Source of the DNA: Sthenelais limicola | Taxonomy: Eukaryota > Annelida > Polychaeta > Phyllodocida > Sigalionidae | Assembly (NCBI GenBank): GCA_942159475.1 | Contig: OW804095.1 | Location: forward strand, 151,580,808-151,644,807 | DNA: 64,000 nt | Direction: 5' to 3' | Part shown: in pieces, positions 11,565 to 22,404 of the stretch | How the letters are laid out: the number at the start of each line of letters is the position of its first letter | How positions within the stretch are numbered: position 1 is the stretch's first letter | The notes under the pieces: model-generated | What the model was told of the DNA's origin: nothing | Databases searched by the model: none | What the model saw: only the letters and a program-made list of their open reading frames with translations | Translations under genes and position numbers: made by a program

Positions 11565-12536
11565 TATTAATACTTGGCGACAGGGATGTTATCTCTGGAA
11601 ATCAGATGACATGCAATTCGACCCCGTTAACATCAGGGGTTTGACAATTGATCTTCAGGCATCCAGGGTCATTGTCAGCCACGACCTTGACCTTGGTCGG
11701 GAATAATTTTTTTTGGTCTCAAGCATCACCAGGATGGTGGGCGCACACAAAAGTTGTTTATTTGCATGAAAAACAAGTTTGCAATCATCGCAATTCCCGA
11801 AATAATGTTCTCTCAAATTCAATCCAAATCAATGCCTAGCCCTGCAGCGGACCTCCCCGTTTCGATAGAAGCTAATTTAAAAATCCATTTAAAGGTTTGT
11901 CCTATCGACAATTCATTAATTCCTTTTTATTTTATGCGAAGCCACTCTTGCCAAAACATCTCGCAAAGGGCCTTTCACTTTAAATGTCGCAGTTACAAAT
12001 ATCGCTGGGTTAAAAGCGAATATTCAGCAAAATGATCAAGAATATCAATATGATATTTCTGCCTTTATGTAACCGAATTCCCTATTCATATACTTCCCTA
12101 CTTGTTATCTTTATTGTTTTTAATTCTCAAAATCGCCTCAACAATGAGATAAAACTCTTATCAAGGTATCTTGGTAGGGTTCGGGGGCTAAGGGAACTAT
12201 CAGATCGGTGTGGGTAGCCATCCCATAATCCCTCATCTGCATTTGGCTCCCTCTGGTGGTCACAATTAAAGTTATCAGTAGCCCACCAGGTTGGGCACCC
12301 GGATGCAGAAAAGTGATAAATATCTGTCTCTTTTTGTACTCTCCAAATTTCCTTGACTCTGGTCAATTACTTTGGGCTTTTGGTCTCTTTAGAGAAAGCA
12401 ATCTCCTTAAGGATTCCAGGTTTGAATCCTTTACACCAGTTAAAACCCTTTTAATGAATCTTGAACACTTTTTATGAGGCAACTTCTGACCCCCGATTTT
12501 ATTCTTAAGGGTCCTGAGCCTCTCCTACGTATATAT
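11565..12536. other. No gene seen; CTCF-like site
   Basis: GCTCCCTCTGGTGG at 12246-12259 (minus strand CCACCAGAGGGAGC) matches a CTCF core at 13 of 14 positions as I recall it. Frames of 60-90 codons on both strands have no recognisable domain. Confidence 0.4.
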
Positions 12537-12767
12537 GGGTGGAATCGCCAGAACATGTACAATTCGCTTTCACCAATCTTCTCACATAACCCGAATTTAA
12601 GACAATAATCAGGTTCAGAATTCAGCTCAACATAACCTAACAGATTGTTTGAACCAAGGCAATGCTATACTCAGGTATACTTAGTGTTGGCGATTCTTCG
12701 GTCTAATTTAGCAGAATGTACTAAATGTGTTGATCTGCCAATTGTGCATTTTCTGAAACTCTGACCC
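12537..12767 (-). mobile_element. MITE family A, copy A-8
   Basis: 231 bp, third subtype (TTTGAACCAAGGCAATGC). The left terminal repeat is the variant GGGTGGAATCGCCAGAAC, while the right one is standard apart from one base. Flanks ATAT/ACAT. Confidence 0.88.
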
Positions 12768-12888
12768 ACATATGAACATCTCCGAAAGAGCCACAATCAA
12801 GAGTGTTCCAAAGCTTTTAAGTTTGCATCTTTCCCCCATGATCTCTGTCTATAGGCTCTGCTTGTGCAGTATGTAAATGTGATCATAT

Positions 12889-13331
12889 GTGATGTGTTCC
12901 AGTAAAATGAGTCACAAGTCGCGAAATTGATATTTTTCAAAGTGTCTTTTCAACAGGATCTATTTATTGAAATATTCCGATTTTTAGTCGGTTTAGCACT
13001 TATATTCATTTGAGTCATTGTAACAAATTTCGGGACACTGTATTACATCTATCCATGCGTTTTGAAGGCCTTCCTATGGAGTATATTTAGTTACTTTACT
13101 GGTAATTACCCATCCAGAAACATTGCAAACTTTTTTTTAAAAAATAAAAATATCAACAATATAGAAATACTTATTAGATGTCCTAGTGTTTACTATCATT
13201 GGGATCAGCTTGATCTCCTCTCTTCAAATATGGTGATATCTCTAAATCCACATTTAAAAAAAAAAAAAAAAAAAAAAATCAAAACAAAAATCCACATTTT
13301 GCTACTTGTGACTCACTTTCCTACGGATCAC
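12889..13331 (+). mobile_element. MITE family B, copy B-3
   Basis: Starts GTGATGTGTTCCAGTAAAAT and ends CCTACGGATCAC. At 443 bp it is longer than most, partly because of an A23 run at 13256-13278 and a doubled AATCCACATTT beside it. Flanks ATAT/ATAC. A 118-codon frame (13062-13418) runs through it and is fortuitous. Confidence 0.85.
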
Positions 13332-14617
13332 ATACAGGCTAACACGCTTGAATCCGCAATCGAATACAAACTATACCTTCAGGAGTTTCTCTTTGTATAC
13401 AAAAAGCTACGGTTGTAAGGCCGTATACGGAGGTATATTGGCCCCAGGCTGCGATACAATTGCCTGATGCGAGCCGGAGCAGTCATGTATTTAGATTGGC
13501 CGGCAGGGATTTATTTGCACCACAAGTAGTATAGGGAGATGGGAGTTGTGCCCAGGACCTGCTCCCTCGGCTTGAACACATACATATGTGATAGTTATGA
13601 ATCCTGCGAAATCCGTGATGAATGGAGGTCGTTGAACCTCTTCCTCCTGTTTCTTCTTTACTGCCCTTCTGTTTCCCTTTCCTATTGTGGCTTTCATTCC
13701 AGTCGCCGTGTCAATACCCCCTGCAAAGCTGCCTCCTCTCTCCCCAAACCATATTTTTTCCTGTAAGATTATTCATAGCATAAGGTAGTGGATAAAGACC
13801 TTAATCACAGCTTCCTATGTCGGTATATACATGTATTATATATAATATGATATATTATCTAGCCACAGTGGGAGATGTTCCATCTGAGATGAAATTACTT
13901 TTTCCACCTAAAAGTAATCCAGAGATGAGGAGAGATGTTTGGCAGTCACTAGCTGGTATTACAAACTCGCCGGTTTGATTGTCCATTCCTCCTCATATTT
14001 TTTCATCTCAATGCTGGTACCAGTTCGTGCCAGGGCCCCATTGTTGGAGCAGTAGTCATCTATGTTGCTTAGTATTTTCTTTGATCCTTCTCTAGCCGAC
14101 AACCCAATCATTTCATGTGATCATCAAATATTAACGGCCTTCTACCAGGCCCGGAACTGCGTACACACGGCGTCGCATATTGTCTCTATGTGACAACATT
14201 GGCTATGATGCCGTCCCTCAAAATATCTTCCTTAAAATGTGGATCTAAGAATCTCAATGGTAAAAAAGTAAAGGGATTACAATACTTGTTCCAGGGGTTT
14301 CTGAATTGGTGCAAATTTATGGTGTTTTTTTTCACCATTTCAATATGAACCTATTCTGTTATGGAGGATAATATGTATGATTTGCAATTGGTTTAAGTTC
14401 TTAAAATGACTTTCTCCAAATTGAAATTCGAATGTAATAGGTAATCATTAATTCCAGGTCCAAAGTGGTATATTTCAGTGGTGGATGCTGGTAGAGTGGT
14501 TTAATTCACTTAAAGGTATATCACCTTCTTCACCAAATGAAAGAAAACAGTTTCTATGGTCGAAGGGATCTTTGAGTATATCATATGAGTCAATTATAAG
14601 ATCATGGAATACCATGT
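13332..14617. other. No gene seen
   Basis: A slightly GC-richer patch at 13440-13740 gives opposing frames of 68 and 75 codons without recognisable content. GTATATACATGTATTATATAT near 13828 is a weak alternating purine-pyrimidine run. Confidence 0.45.
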
Positions 14618-14753
14618 ATCAAACTTAAAATATAGAAATACTTATTAGGTGTCCTTCCTATCATTGAAAGCCCCTTGATCGCATCTTTTCAAATATAATA
14701 TCTCAAATATATCATTTTTGTGCCTTGTGACTCCTTTTGCTGAAACACATCAC
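14618..14753 (+). mobile_element. MITE family B, copy B-4 (right end only)
   Basis: The right-hand 136 bp of family B: ATCAAACTTAAAATATAGAA, the CATTGAAAGCC block, and the terminal repeat ending GAAACACATCAC. The left part is absent. Confidence 0.78.
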
Positions 14754-15975
14754 ATTTCCTCACTGCCTCCACCGCCGTTGCCTTGGCAATTGATGGATGA
14801 GGGCTTCATTAAACCCGAAGTATTTATAAGTAGTAAACAGCAGTACAATTAAATCTAGACCTCGAGTGAAGAGAGAAAGGGTTTTCATTGAAGGAATTAA
14901 TCAAGTTATACCCAAACTACGGCGACAGCGAAGAAACAGAATTACGAAGATATTTCTTACTGCTTTTGAACCAATATAAATGTTAAATTGGATCAGCAAA
15001 CATGGCTGGAAAGCTTTCTATGGGAAGCGTGCAGTTCCCTAATCAATCGTGTTGCATTTGGTCTCCTTCAAACCCGATAGGAACCCATACTTTTCTTCGC
15101 ATTGGCATTAATAGGATGGGGGATTTTTGAAAAGTGACTTGCAATCTGGTAAAATTCAAATATATTCGCCCCAGTATAAAGACTTATTTGTGAATTATGT
15201 AGTATTGGAAAACTTCTCGTATTCTTCTAAATATTCAATTTAATTCTAATACAACCATAAACAAATTGTCCACCAACACCCATTTCTTTCTAAAGCCGAT
15301 GAAAACAACTTGGGAGACATCTGATTCAGATAATCTACACTCCGTGTCCCCATCGTAAGTGTATAGTTCTATTTGTTTCTCTTGCTCCGACAATCATCCC
15401 CCAATCACACCCGGATATTGGCCGGAACCACCACACCATTGCACCCGATATTTAGACAATACGTGACATCTCTGATCTCAGACAGGTTTTTATTTCAATC
15501 TGCGACGACGCGGGAGACAATGCCTTGTGTTGCCCGCAGTCCTAGAGGCACCTCAATCTCGGGATGAAGATTTTAGACCAGCTCACGATCTCCCAGTGGG
15601 ATAGCGTCAGCAGTCGCCTCCACAACACTGACAAATTGGACTGGAAAGACCTCCATACAAACCTCTAGCCGCCTAATATAGTGGGACAAGGCAGGCGTGT
15701 GGTGTCCTCAAATCCAGAGATACCTGGGTGCCCGTCAGCAAGGTGTCGGACACAATAGTTATAATTAGATGGATATAACTAAGCCAGGTTCCTTAAGCCA
15801 GCTTGATGAAGCTCAAGATGCTGGGGTATGGAGGTGGATCGCCAAGCAATGGGGGGATTCGGATCACACAATGGGGCCAACTGTTGATCGTTGTCCATGT
15901 TCTGACAAAGCCGAATCAGGATCTTGTGAGCGCGATGGCTTACTATCTGTCCTTGGACAGCATTAAGTTATATAA
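14754..15975. other. No gene seen; GC-richer patch
   Basis: 15370-15760 is higher in GC than its surroundings and carries a 64-codon frame (15373-15567) and a 34-codon frame starting MKILDQLTISQWDSVSSRL at 15564. Neither has a recognised family or convincing splice sites; a short exon here cannot be excluded. Confidence 0.35.
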
Positions 15976-16209
15976 GGGTCAGATTTTCAGAAAATGTACA
16001 ATTGGCAGCTGTACACATTTAGTAAATTCTGCTAAATTAGACTACAATTTGGCCAATACTAGGTAAATCCGAGTATATTCAGCATTGCATTGATTCTAGC
16101 AATCTGTTGGTTAGGTTGAACTGTATTTTGAACTTTTTTTTCGTCTGAAATTTGGGTTATTTGAGAAGATTGGCGGAGTTGAATTGTACATTTTCTGAAA
16201 ATCTTACCC
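15976..16209 (+). mobile_element. MITE family A, copy A-9
   Basis: 234 bp, first subtype, right end ATCTTACCC (one change). Flanks ATAA/CTAA differ at one base. Confidence 0.9.
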
Positions 16210-16894
16210 CTAAATAGAACATGGTGTTTCTGCGCCGGCAATCAGTTCGATTGCTTCTTCCCATATATCCAGGATATACTTGGGATAAACTATTATAATT
16301 GTCAGGTACGTGAGTTGTACGTGTGAACACTAAAGGGTATTTATGTCTGTAGAGAGATACCCTTAGGGCTAAATCTTCCATTATTAGTTCTATCGAGTTT
16401 TGTGCCTTGTGTACTGTATCTATGTTTCTAGGCACCTGAAAATCCAATTCAAAAGCCCAAATTGGGAATAAATTTGCCCAAATTGGGAATATATTTGGCT
16501 ATGAGGACCTTTTCTTGACTGCAGAAAAACCTAGTCCTGAGTTGGACAGGGTGAGGATGACAGAAACAGTTTTCCCCACACCACTAACGTTAACCTTTGC
16601 ATTTCATGGTGATACCCCAAGTAATCTTTGTATGAAACAATGTTTGATAATAAAAATATTAGTTCTTTCTCCCTGCCCCGGATACAATTCAATGGAATCC
16701 ATATATTCGATCTTTTGAGAAATGTTCTCCAAACCTAAAAGAATGTGGAACTGTGGTTTCCTTTTCAAATCCTTCCAATTTCACATAAATTATAATGTTA
16801 TTTGCAATATACCAATATCAAAGAACCAGATAAACAGTAGGACTATTCAACTTCAAGACAATGCAGAATAAAGTGATTCATACAGATATAAAAT
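16210..16894. other. No gene seen; short tandem duplication
   Basis: A 21-bp unit CCCAAATTGGGAATAAATTT(G) is repeated once at 16456-16497. A 96-codon minus-strand frame reaches into copy A-9 and is not supported as coding. Confidence 0.45.
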
Positions 16895-17302
16895 GTGATC
16901 CGTTTCAGGGAAATGAGTCATAAGTCGCAAAATATGGATTTTGAGATATCACCATATTTGAAAAGATGAAATTATACCGATTCCAATGATAGTAAGCACT
17001 AGGACACCTAATAAGTATCTCTATATTTTAAGTTTGATATTTTCATTTTTGAAAAAAATAGTTTGCAATGTTTCTGGATGGGTGATTACCAGAAAAGTAA
17101 CTAATTATACTCCATACAGAGGCCTTCAAAACGCAGTGATATATTTAGTACAATGTCCTGAAATTTTTTGCATGGATTCATATGACTATAAGGGCTAGAC
17201 CCTCTACAAATAGGAACATTTCAACAAAGAGATCTTGTGAATAACCCCCTTTTAAAAATATGAACTTTGCGACTTGTGACTCATTTTCCTGAAACACATC
17301 AC
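16895..17302 (-). mobile_element. MITE family B, copy B-5
   Basis: 408 bp, GTGATCCGTTTCAGG to CTGAAACACATCAC, with perfect AAAT duplications (16891-16894, 17303-17306). AP-1-type TGAGTCA is intact in the left terminal repeat and TGACTCA in the right one. Confidence 0.9.
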
Positions 17303-17788
17303 AAATTATGATTGATTGCACGTAGACGTATAACTTGGATGCATCTCATAGTATAAGTATAGGGCATGGACAATAGCTAGGGTCCAGAGTAGCTGAGGGG
17401 AAATATTAACGCATTCACAGGCATGGGGTGGTGTATGATTTGATATCAGCTCTATTAAAAACATTTAATGATTAAAGGTGACGTGCAGGAGGATTTATTT
17501 AAGTATATATAATCGGTAGGAGGAACAAGGGGAGTTATAATGTTAAGGGCCTAGAGGTTAGAGGACAAAACTATATGGGGGCAGTACCTACCAAACAGAT
17601 ACGGAAAAGGATGTATATGTAAATGCCTAGATTATCTGCCAAGGCAGCCAGCCTATAGGTGGAGAAGGAGCACGTGGTCGATTTAGACCACGCCCACTTG
17701 GTAAACATGCGCAGTGAAGTGAAGCAGCCGGAGTGGGAGGAGTTATATGGAGGAAATAATGAATAATGTTGACACTTACGTTCCCTAC
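17303..17788. other. Probable intron DNA downstream of the receptor exon
   Basis: Lies directly 3' of the minus-strand exon at 17789-17874, after its donor. No further exon of that gene is seen. Confidence 0.4.
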
Positions 17789-17874
17789 CTTGATCTATAC
17801 CCGGTCTCATATGCTTGTCGTAGTCTTTGCGGTTGAGAAGTTCCTCGATCACTTTCGTGATTGAGCTTTTGTTA
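17789..17874 (-). CDS. Internal exon of a Cys-loop ligand-gated ion channel subunit (anion-channel type)
   Basis: An 86-nt exon read on the minus strand. Upstream, a pyrimidine-rich run ends in TTTACAG; downstream the exon ends CAAG followed by GTAGGG, a good donor. In the open frame the first base completes a split codon (phase 2) and the last base opens one (phase 1). It encodes about 28 residues, including ITKVIEELLNRKDYDKHMRP followed by GIDQ. A helix ending in YDxxxRP is the mature N-terminal start of pentameric GABA-A, glycine and glutamate-gated chloride channel subunits, just before the first beta strand of the ligand-binding domain. The family is established knowledge; the subtype cannot be told. 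No signal-peptide exon or following beta-sheet exon was found in the window, so the neighbouring introns are long. A second possible donor, AAC|GTAAGT, lies 9 nt further on (at about 17779), but no reason was seen to prefer it. Confidence 0.72.
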
Positions 17875-18305
17875 CTGTAAAGATAAACAAGAGAGAGTTT
17901 AACATCAAAGGGTCAGAGTGTCATGCAGATGGTTTAACATTCTCACGCAAGTTAATCGAGCGTGAGTTCAGTTTAAAATGATCATTCAAATTCGTCAATT
18001 TCCGCCTTCTCAAGTGAAAATCATTGCCGTGGGCTCTTGCGTCTAGATGACGTCAATTGCGTCCTATTGACCTGAAAGTAATTGGGCGATATAAGAGGCT
18101 TTTTACCAACACCCACGCTTGGAGTTGGGCAGACGACAATCGTCTTCCTTCCGGTCTTGGCAAACAGTTACTGACCGTTACAGCCTGAGGCATTGGTGTC
18201 CAGAAAGGAGAGAGTTGTTACTGAGGTTTTTAGTGAAGCATTTAATAGTCGAGATTTCTTTATTCTATTCGTTCATAGTCAAAATTCTGCCTAGCACTTC
18301 ATTTC
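17875..18305. promoter_or_regulatory. Probable intron with a CRE-type site
   Basis: Begins with the exon's acceptor and pyrimidine tract (17875-17900, minus strand). A perfect palindromic CRE, TGACGTCA, is at 18048-18055. Whether it is a regulatory site is inference; no start site or first exon was recognised next to it. Confidence 0.3.
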
Positions 18306-18509
18306 CAGTCTAGGTACAAAGTTGAGAGAGTCCCTTCAAACGAAGGGAGAGTATCTCGCCTCAAACTGCAAAGTGCCGTTATAATATCATTAAGACCACA
18401 AAATATCATTATATTCCCATTAAAACGCCGAGTCCTAGGCCAGGAAACTGATTAGTGAAGTAGCCTGACATACCATTCTTATCTGATCAGAGGGTTTGGG
18501 CCTAGAGTG
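18306..18509 (+). mobile_element. Inverted-end repeat family D, copy 1
   Basis: Left end CAGTCTAGGTACAAAG, body GAGAGAGTCCCTTC, ACTGCAAAGTGCCGTTATAA, AAAACGCCGAGTCCTAGGCC, right end GGTTTGGGCCTAGAGTG. The body aligns in order with copy 2 at 62979-63164. Confidence 0.65.
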
Positions 18510-18753
18510 TTACCTGAAGAAGCTATGAAATAGAAACTATCAGTCTGTATGGCCAACATAGACACATTCTGACCACTGCCAAAACTTGGAAGACATATAT
18601 TTTCCACCCTTTGTCAAGGATATGTATGATGGATTTGAAAACAAAAACATTACTGGGGATATTTTTATCAGGTTCTTTGCACAGAATATCAATTTGATGA
18701 CTAGCGGCATCATGGCTGGTTGACCTCAAGCGGTTTTCTCCCTTCCCCTGTAC
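18510..18753. other. No gene seen
   Basis: Part of a 119-codon minus-strand frame (18523-18882) that continues into the A-10 element; no domain recognised. Confidence 0.4.
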
Positions 18754-19252
18754 GGGCCAGATCATTAGAAGGTGTACAATAGGCAGCTCTACAGACTTAT
18801 AGCTGCTAAATAAGCCTGACAAATGACAGATGCTAGGTATATAGGAATATAGGCTCATAGGAAGTAATTTCCACCACATCATATCAACTTTGCTACCTAG
18901 ACCTATCTTAGAAATTAGATATTGACCAACATTTGTACATCAGATATTTAAAGAACATGTCCAACATAATATTAGACTCCAACTGTACAACTTAAAGACC
19001 TCCTGGTAGAGCTGCACTGTTTGCAGAAAGTCGATCCTTTTCCCAACATAAAAGAGCAAAGAAATATAACTGTATTAATCAAGAAATATAAGATTATTAC
19101 CATTATTATTATACCTGAGTATATTTGGTATTGCGTTGATTCAAACAATCTGTTCAGATATGTTGAACTGTATTTTGAACCTCCCTTTTGTCTTAAAAAT
19201 TCGTGATTTTTGAGATGCTTGTCGAATTGTACATTATTTGACGACTTGACTC
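18754..19252 (+). mobile_element. MITE family A, copy A-10 (diverged, with central insertion)
   Basis: Left end GGGCCAGATCATTAGAAGG and right end GAATTGTACATT followed by GACGACTTGACTC. The left and right halves match the family, but about 250 bp (roughly 18860-19108) of unrelated A/T-rich sequence lies between GGTATAT and GAGTATATTTGG. No 4-bp duplication survives. Confidence 0.65.
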
Positions 19253-19550
19253 TAATGTGTGAATTGGAGGTAATTTCTTAGCGAGGTATCAGTGCGGCAG
19301 GAGCCGGTAGGAGACAATACTGACGTCTGTGAAGTGAGGCAATGTACTGGAAGCCTTATACATATAACCACAAGTAAGGCTGAAGCAACCTTGACCCTTC
19401 ACCTTCTTTCTCACATATATGTCTCCATGCGCTAAATATAGCCAATAGGGCAGTTGTATGTGCCACTGTTCATGACTTTATGTTGGTACATGCTGCATCA
19501 GATGTGAAGTTAATCCGTCCCGTGGAACGCATTCACTTCAAATCTGATGT

Positions 19551-19785
19551 GAGTCAGATTTTAAGAAAATGTACAATTCACCATCACCAATCCCCTCAAA
19601 TAAGCCAAATTTAAGACGAAAATCAGGTTCAAAATACAGTTCAACATAACCAGACAGATTTATTGAATGGATACAATACAGAATACACTCAGATATACCT
19701 AGTATTTATCAATTCTCAATCTAATTTAGCAGAATTTGATAGATGTGTAGAAATATAGATTGTGCATTTTCTGAAAATCTGACCC
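19551..19785 (-). mobile_element. MITE family A, copy A-11 (inside element T)
   Basis: 235 bp, third subtype, first base pair region GAGTCAGATTTTAAG (two changes). Perfect ATGT duplications (19547-19550, 19786-19789). Confidence 0.9.
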
Positions 19786-19792
19786 ATGTACT

Positions 19793-20185
19793 AAAGCTGG
19801 GATTCCACTGCACCGCTCCTATCTGGGCTTATTGGTTCGCTATTGGTTCACTTCTACACAGTGTGCTTTTCATTCGCTTTTCATCCACTTTTATATGTGC
19901 ACAATTGATGGTAATTCCATTGGTTTTGCTCTCAGTGTGCTATGGTTGTGCTCACTAAAAGAGGCAGAATGTATGTCCCGTGGTTGTGCTCAAACCAAAC
20001 ATGTCAGATTTAAGCGTAACATCCTGTGTGCTCCCAAAGAAGTGCAAACATTGAATTTTTAAAGCAGATACATGATGAATAAATTAATTCCATTGGACCT
20101 CTATGTATGCTTTTCATGCCAGTCTCAAAATAACAGAGCGAACCATTAGTGTACCTAAAGAGTGGCCCAGTGGAATCGCATCTTT
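19793..20185. mobile_element. Fold-back element P, copy 1
   Basis: Imperfect terminal inverted repeats of about 50 bp: left AAAGCTGGGATTCCACTG and a later TTGGTTCGCTATT; right CAGTGGAATCGCATCTTT preceded by GAGCGAACCATTA. The left end lies 8 bp after copy A-11, and both are inside element T. Two smaller elements with CCACTG near the ends occur at 21996 and 57635. Confidence 0.65.
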
Positions 20186-20434
20186 AAATGACCACCACTT
20201 GTATGGGGAAAAGGTAGAATATGTTCATGAATATGCTTGCTAGTGCTGAACTATGTGGTCCATATAAATGACGGGAATTATGCAGAATTGGATCCTAATT
20301 TTATATAAAACTTTTCAGTTTACATTTGATAAATAGTCTTTGCTGAACATTTTAAGAGATTTTACTGTGGCATACAACTCCCAATTCCATGCGAGTCAAT
20401 ATTCCAAATGGCGTACATACAAGTCCTCTATTGC

Positions 20435-21178
20435 GGAATTCATTACGTACACATAAAAGGAGGAGAATCAGTGACAGACTTCTTATGCCACTATGGAAGA
20501 TGACCATTGAAACTGGAGCAACCATTTTCTATGCAGATTTTGTTTAACAGATAAAAGCCAAATCACAAAAGGTGATTTGTTCTGTATTGGATAAAAAATG
20601 ATTACGATAAATAATAATGATTGTCCTCATCTCATCTTTATCTCAGTCATTGGGGAAAGAAATCATCAGAACCACAAACAAAACTTCATACTCAAAATTC
20701 AGCAAATATTAGAAATAAAAATAGTCATAAAATGTGTTGTTGTTTAATTCCAGCGGAAAGATGGAGTTAGTGATGACTGGAAAAGCTAGGTTTTCGCCTA
20801 AACATGCCTTCCTAAAAATAATTAGGGAAATATGGCGGTGATATGGGGATTCCAATTACCCTGTTAATCACTGCCGCATCGTTTGCTTTATTTAAGTTGT
20901 AATACCAGCGGGGGATTTAGTCCCAATTTATTGAGTTTGGATCTAATCAGATTTCTAGAAACCACAATTATTCCTCCATACTATTAGATGGTGATTAGAA
21001 ATTTGTATTAGAAATTCCAACTTTGAATCCAATTATGTGCGCTACATGTCAATAATTGCCGTGGGGTGCGGGATCACATTGCTGTTCCCTCGCGCCGCTC
21101 TTCCTAATACTCCTTACTGGGCTAACAATCTTATTAACTATGAAGCCTGCTCTGGAAGTGGGGTAAGCCTATGTATAT
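20435..21178. other. No gene seen
   Basis: A/T-rich. CAAATCACAAAAGGTGATTTG at 20560-20580 is a short hairpin (arms CAAATCAC/GTGATTTG). No exon or family repeat recognised. Confidence 0.5.
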
Positions 21179-21413
21179 AGGTAAGATTTTCAGAAAATGG
21201 ACAATTGGCAGCTGTACGCATTTAGTAAATTCTGCAAAATTAGGCTGCAATTTGGTCAATACTTGGTAAATTCGAGAATATTCGACATGGCATTGATTCT
21301 AGTAATCTGTTTGGTTAGGTTGAACTGTGTTTTGAACTTTATTGTCGTCTGAAATGGGGGTTATTTGAGAGGATTGGTGAAGGCGAATTGTACATTGTCT
21401 GAAAATCTGACCC
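21179..21413 (+). mobile_element. MITE family A, copy A-12
   Basis: 235 bp, first subtype with a GAGAGGATTGGTGAAGG right part typical of the second subtype, so it looks mosaic. The first base is A instead of G. Perfect ATAT duplications (21175-21178, 21414-21417). Confidence 0.9.
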
Positions 21414-21592
21414 ATATATATACATAAATCTAACTTAACTATCAAATTCAAAAACAGGTCTTCCATCTTTCTATTTTTGAACTTTTTCTATCTCTGTCCT
21501 CTTTTATTTCTTTCATGCAAACCAGTCTAGGCTTACAGCCTCTCAGTTCAGATTGGACACCTACTGCGCTAATGGCTTTTCTGATCCAGGTG

Positions 21593-21715
21593 GATGGGTC
21601 TTAATTGGATTATAATAGTATTTTGCGGTACTAATGGGATTATAAAAGCATTTTGCGGTTACCAGCGAGAGGATTTCCCTCTGTTTATTAAACTAAGGGA
21701 AATCTCCGCCTGGGT
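21593..21715 (-). mobile_element. Repeat family D, partial copy 3
   Basis: Two rounds of TAATGGGATTATAA-like sequence followed by GCATTTTGCGGTTA and a GAGAGGATTTCCCTCTGTTT block resemble the minus-strand body of family D. No end sequence is present. Confidence 0.4.
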
Positions 21716-21995
21716 GGGGGAATGTTTTCTCAGACATTTCCCTACCATTCCCCTACGTACCCGGGGGTGGGGGTGGGGGTTTCAATTGACAAGTGCATAA
21801 AGGGACTCTCTGAATACTGAGCCTAGAAGCTTTATCGAATGTTGATCTCAGCACCCTTCCTCGGATCCAGTATATATGTGCAATAATTTATATATTATCA
21901 CACCTTTCATAGATATTAAATGTAATCACATCCTAGAGGGGAATTTCATAATGTATACTAATCATTCATCAATTCCGATGAACAAAATATATCTA

Positions 21996-22108
21996 AAGGC
22001 CTTAGTCCACTGAGCCGATTCTGATGCGATTCTGCACTGCAGAGGACCCTGTTCCACTAGGTTCCGTGGCAAACGCATGAGAATCGGCTTAGTGGACAAA
22101 GGCCTTAA
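21996..22108. mobile_element. Fold-back element P, copy 2 (short)
   Basis: About 113 bp with inverted ends: AAGGCCTTAGTCCACTGAGC continuing CGATTCTGATGCG on the left, and CGCATGAGAATCGGC continuing TTAGTGGACAAAGGCCTT on the right (about 33 of 36 paired). The loop is about 40 nt. Confidence 0.8.
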
Positions 22109-22234
22109 GATACAAATGTACTCCTTCTCAGTTAGAATTAATATATGTCAAATCAATGCATTATGATTATTAGATTATGATATGTACCAATAATAAAATC
22201 GATTTCACTACCTTTAAATTATTAAATTAAATGT

Positions 22235-22404
22235 GTATGACCATAAAGTGCCTTTCTGTCTCTTTTGTCTGTCTCTCTCTTCCTTTTTCTCTATCTCTAT
22301 TTCCTAGGTATGACCATAAACTGCCTCCCTCTCAGCTCTCCCGCCCTTGATATAACCATATTAAATGTGTTGATAAGGGCGTGAAGCAACCAATCTCACT
22401 CACC
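22235..22404 (-). mobile_element. Dispersed repeat family C, copy 2
   Basis: 170 bp, the same pyrimidine block (TTCCTTTTTCTCTATCTCTA) and the same TGTGTTGATAAGGGCGTGAA end as copy 1; it lacks the terminal GGTCCTG. Confidence 0.68.

Larger units (their letters stand above)
19441..20434 (+). mobile_element. hAT-like element family T, copy 1, split by two nested elements
   Basis: Left end GCCAATAGGGCAGTTGTATG with TGCCACTGTTCATG, right end AAATGGCGTACATACAAG followed by CCTCTATTGC, matching the two ends of the element at 25069-25435. Between them lie copy A-11 (19551-19785) and a fold-back element (19793-20185). Subtracting these leaves about 359 bp, close to the 367 bp of the intact copy. No 8-bp duplication is visible here. 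Confidence 0.72.
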
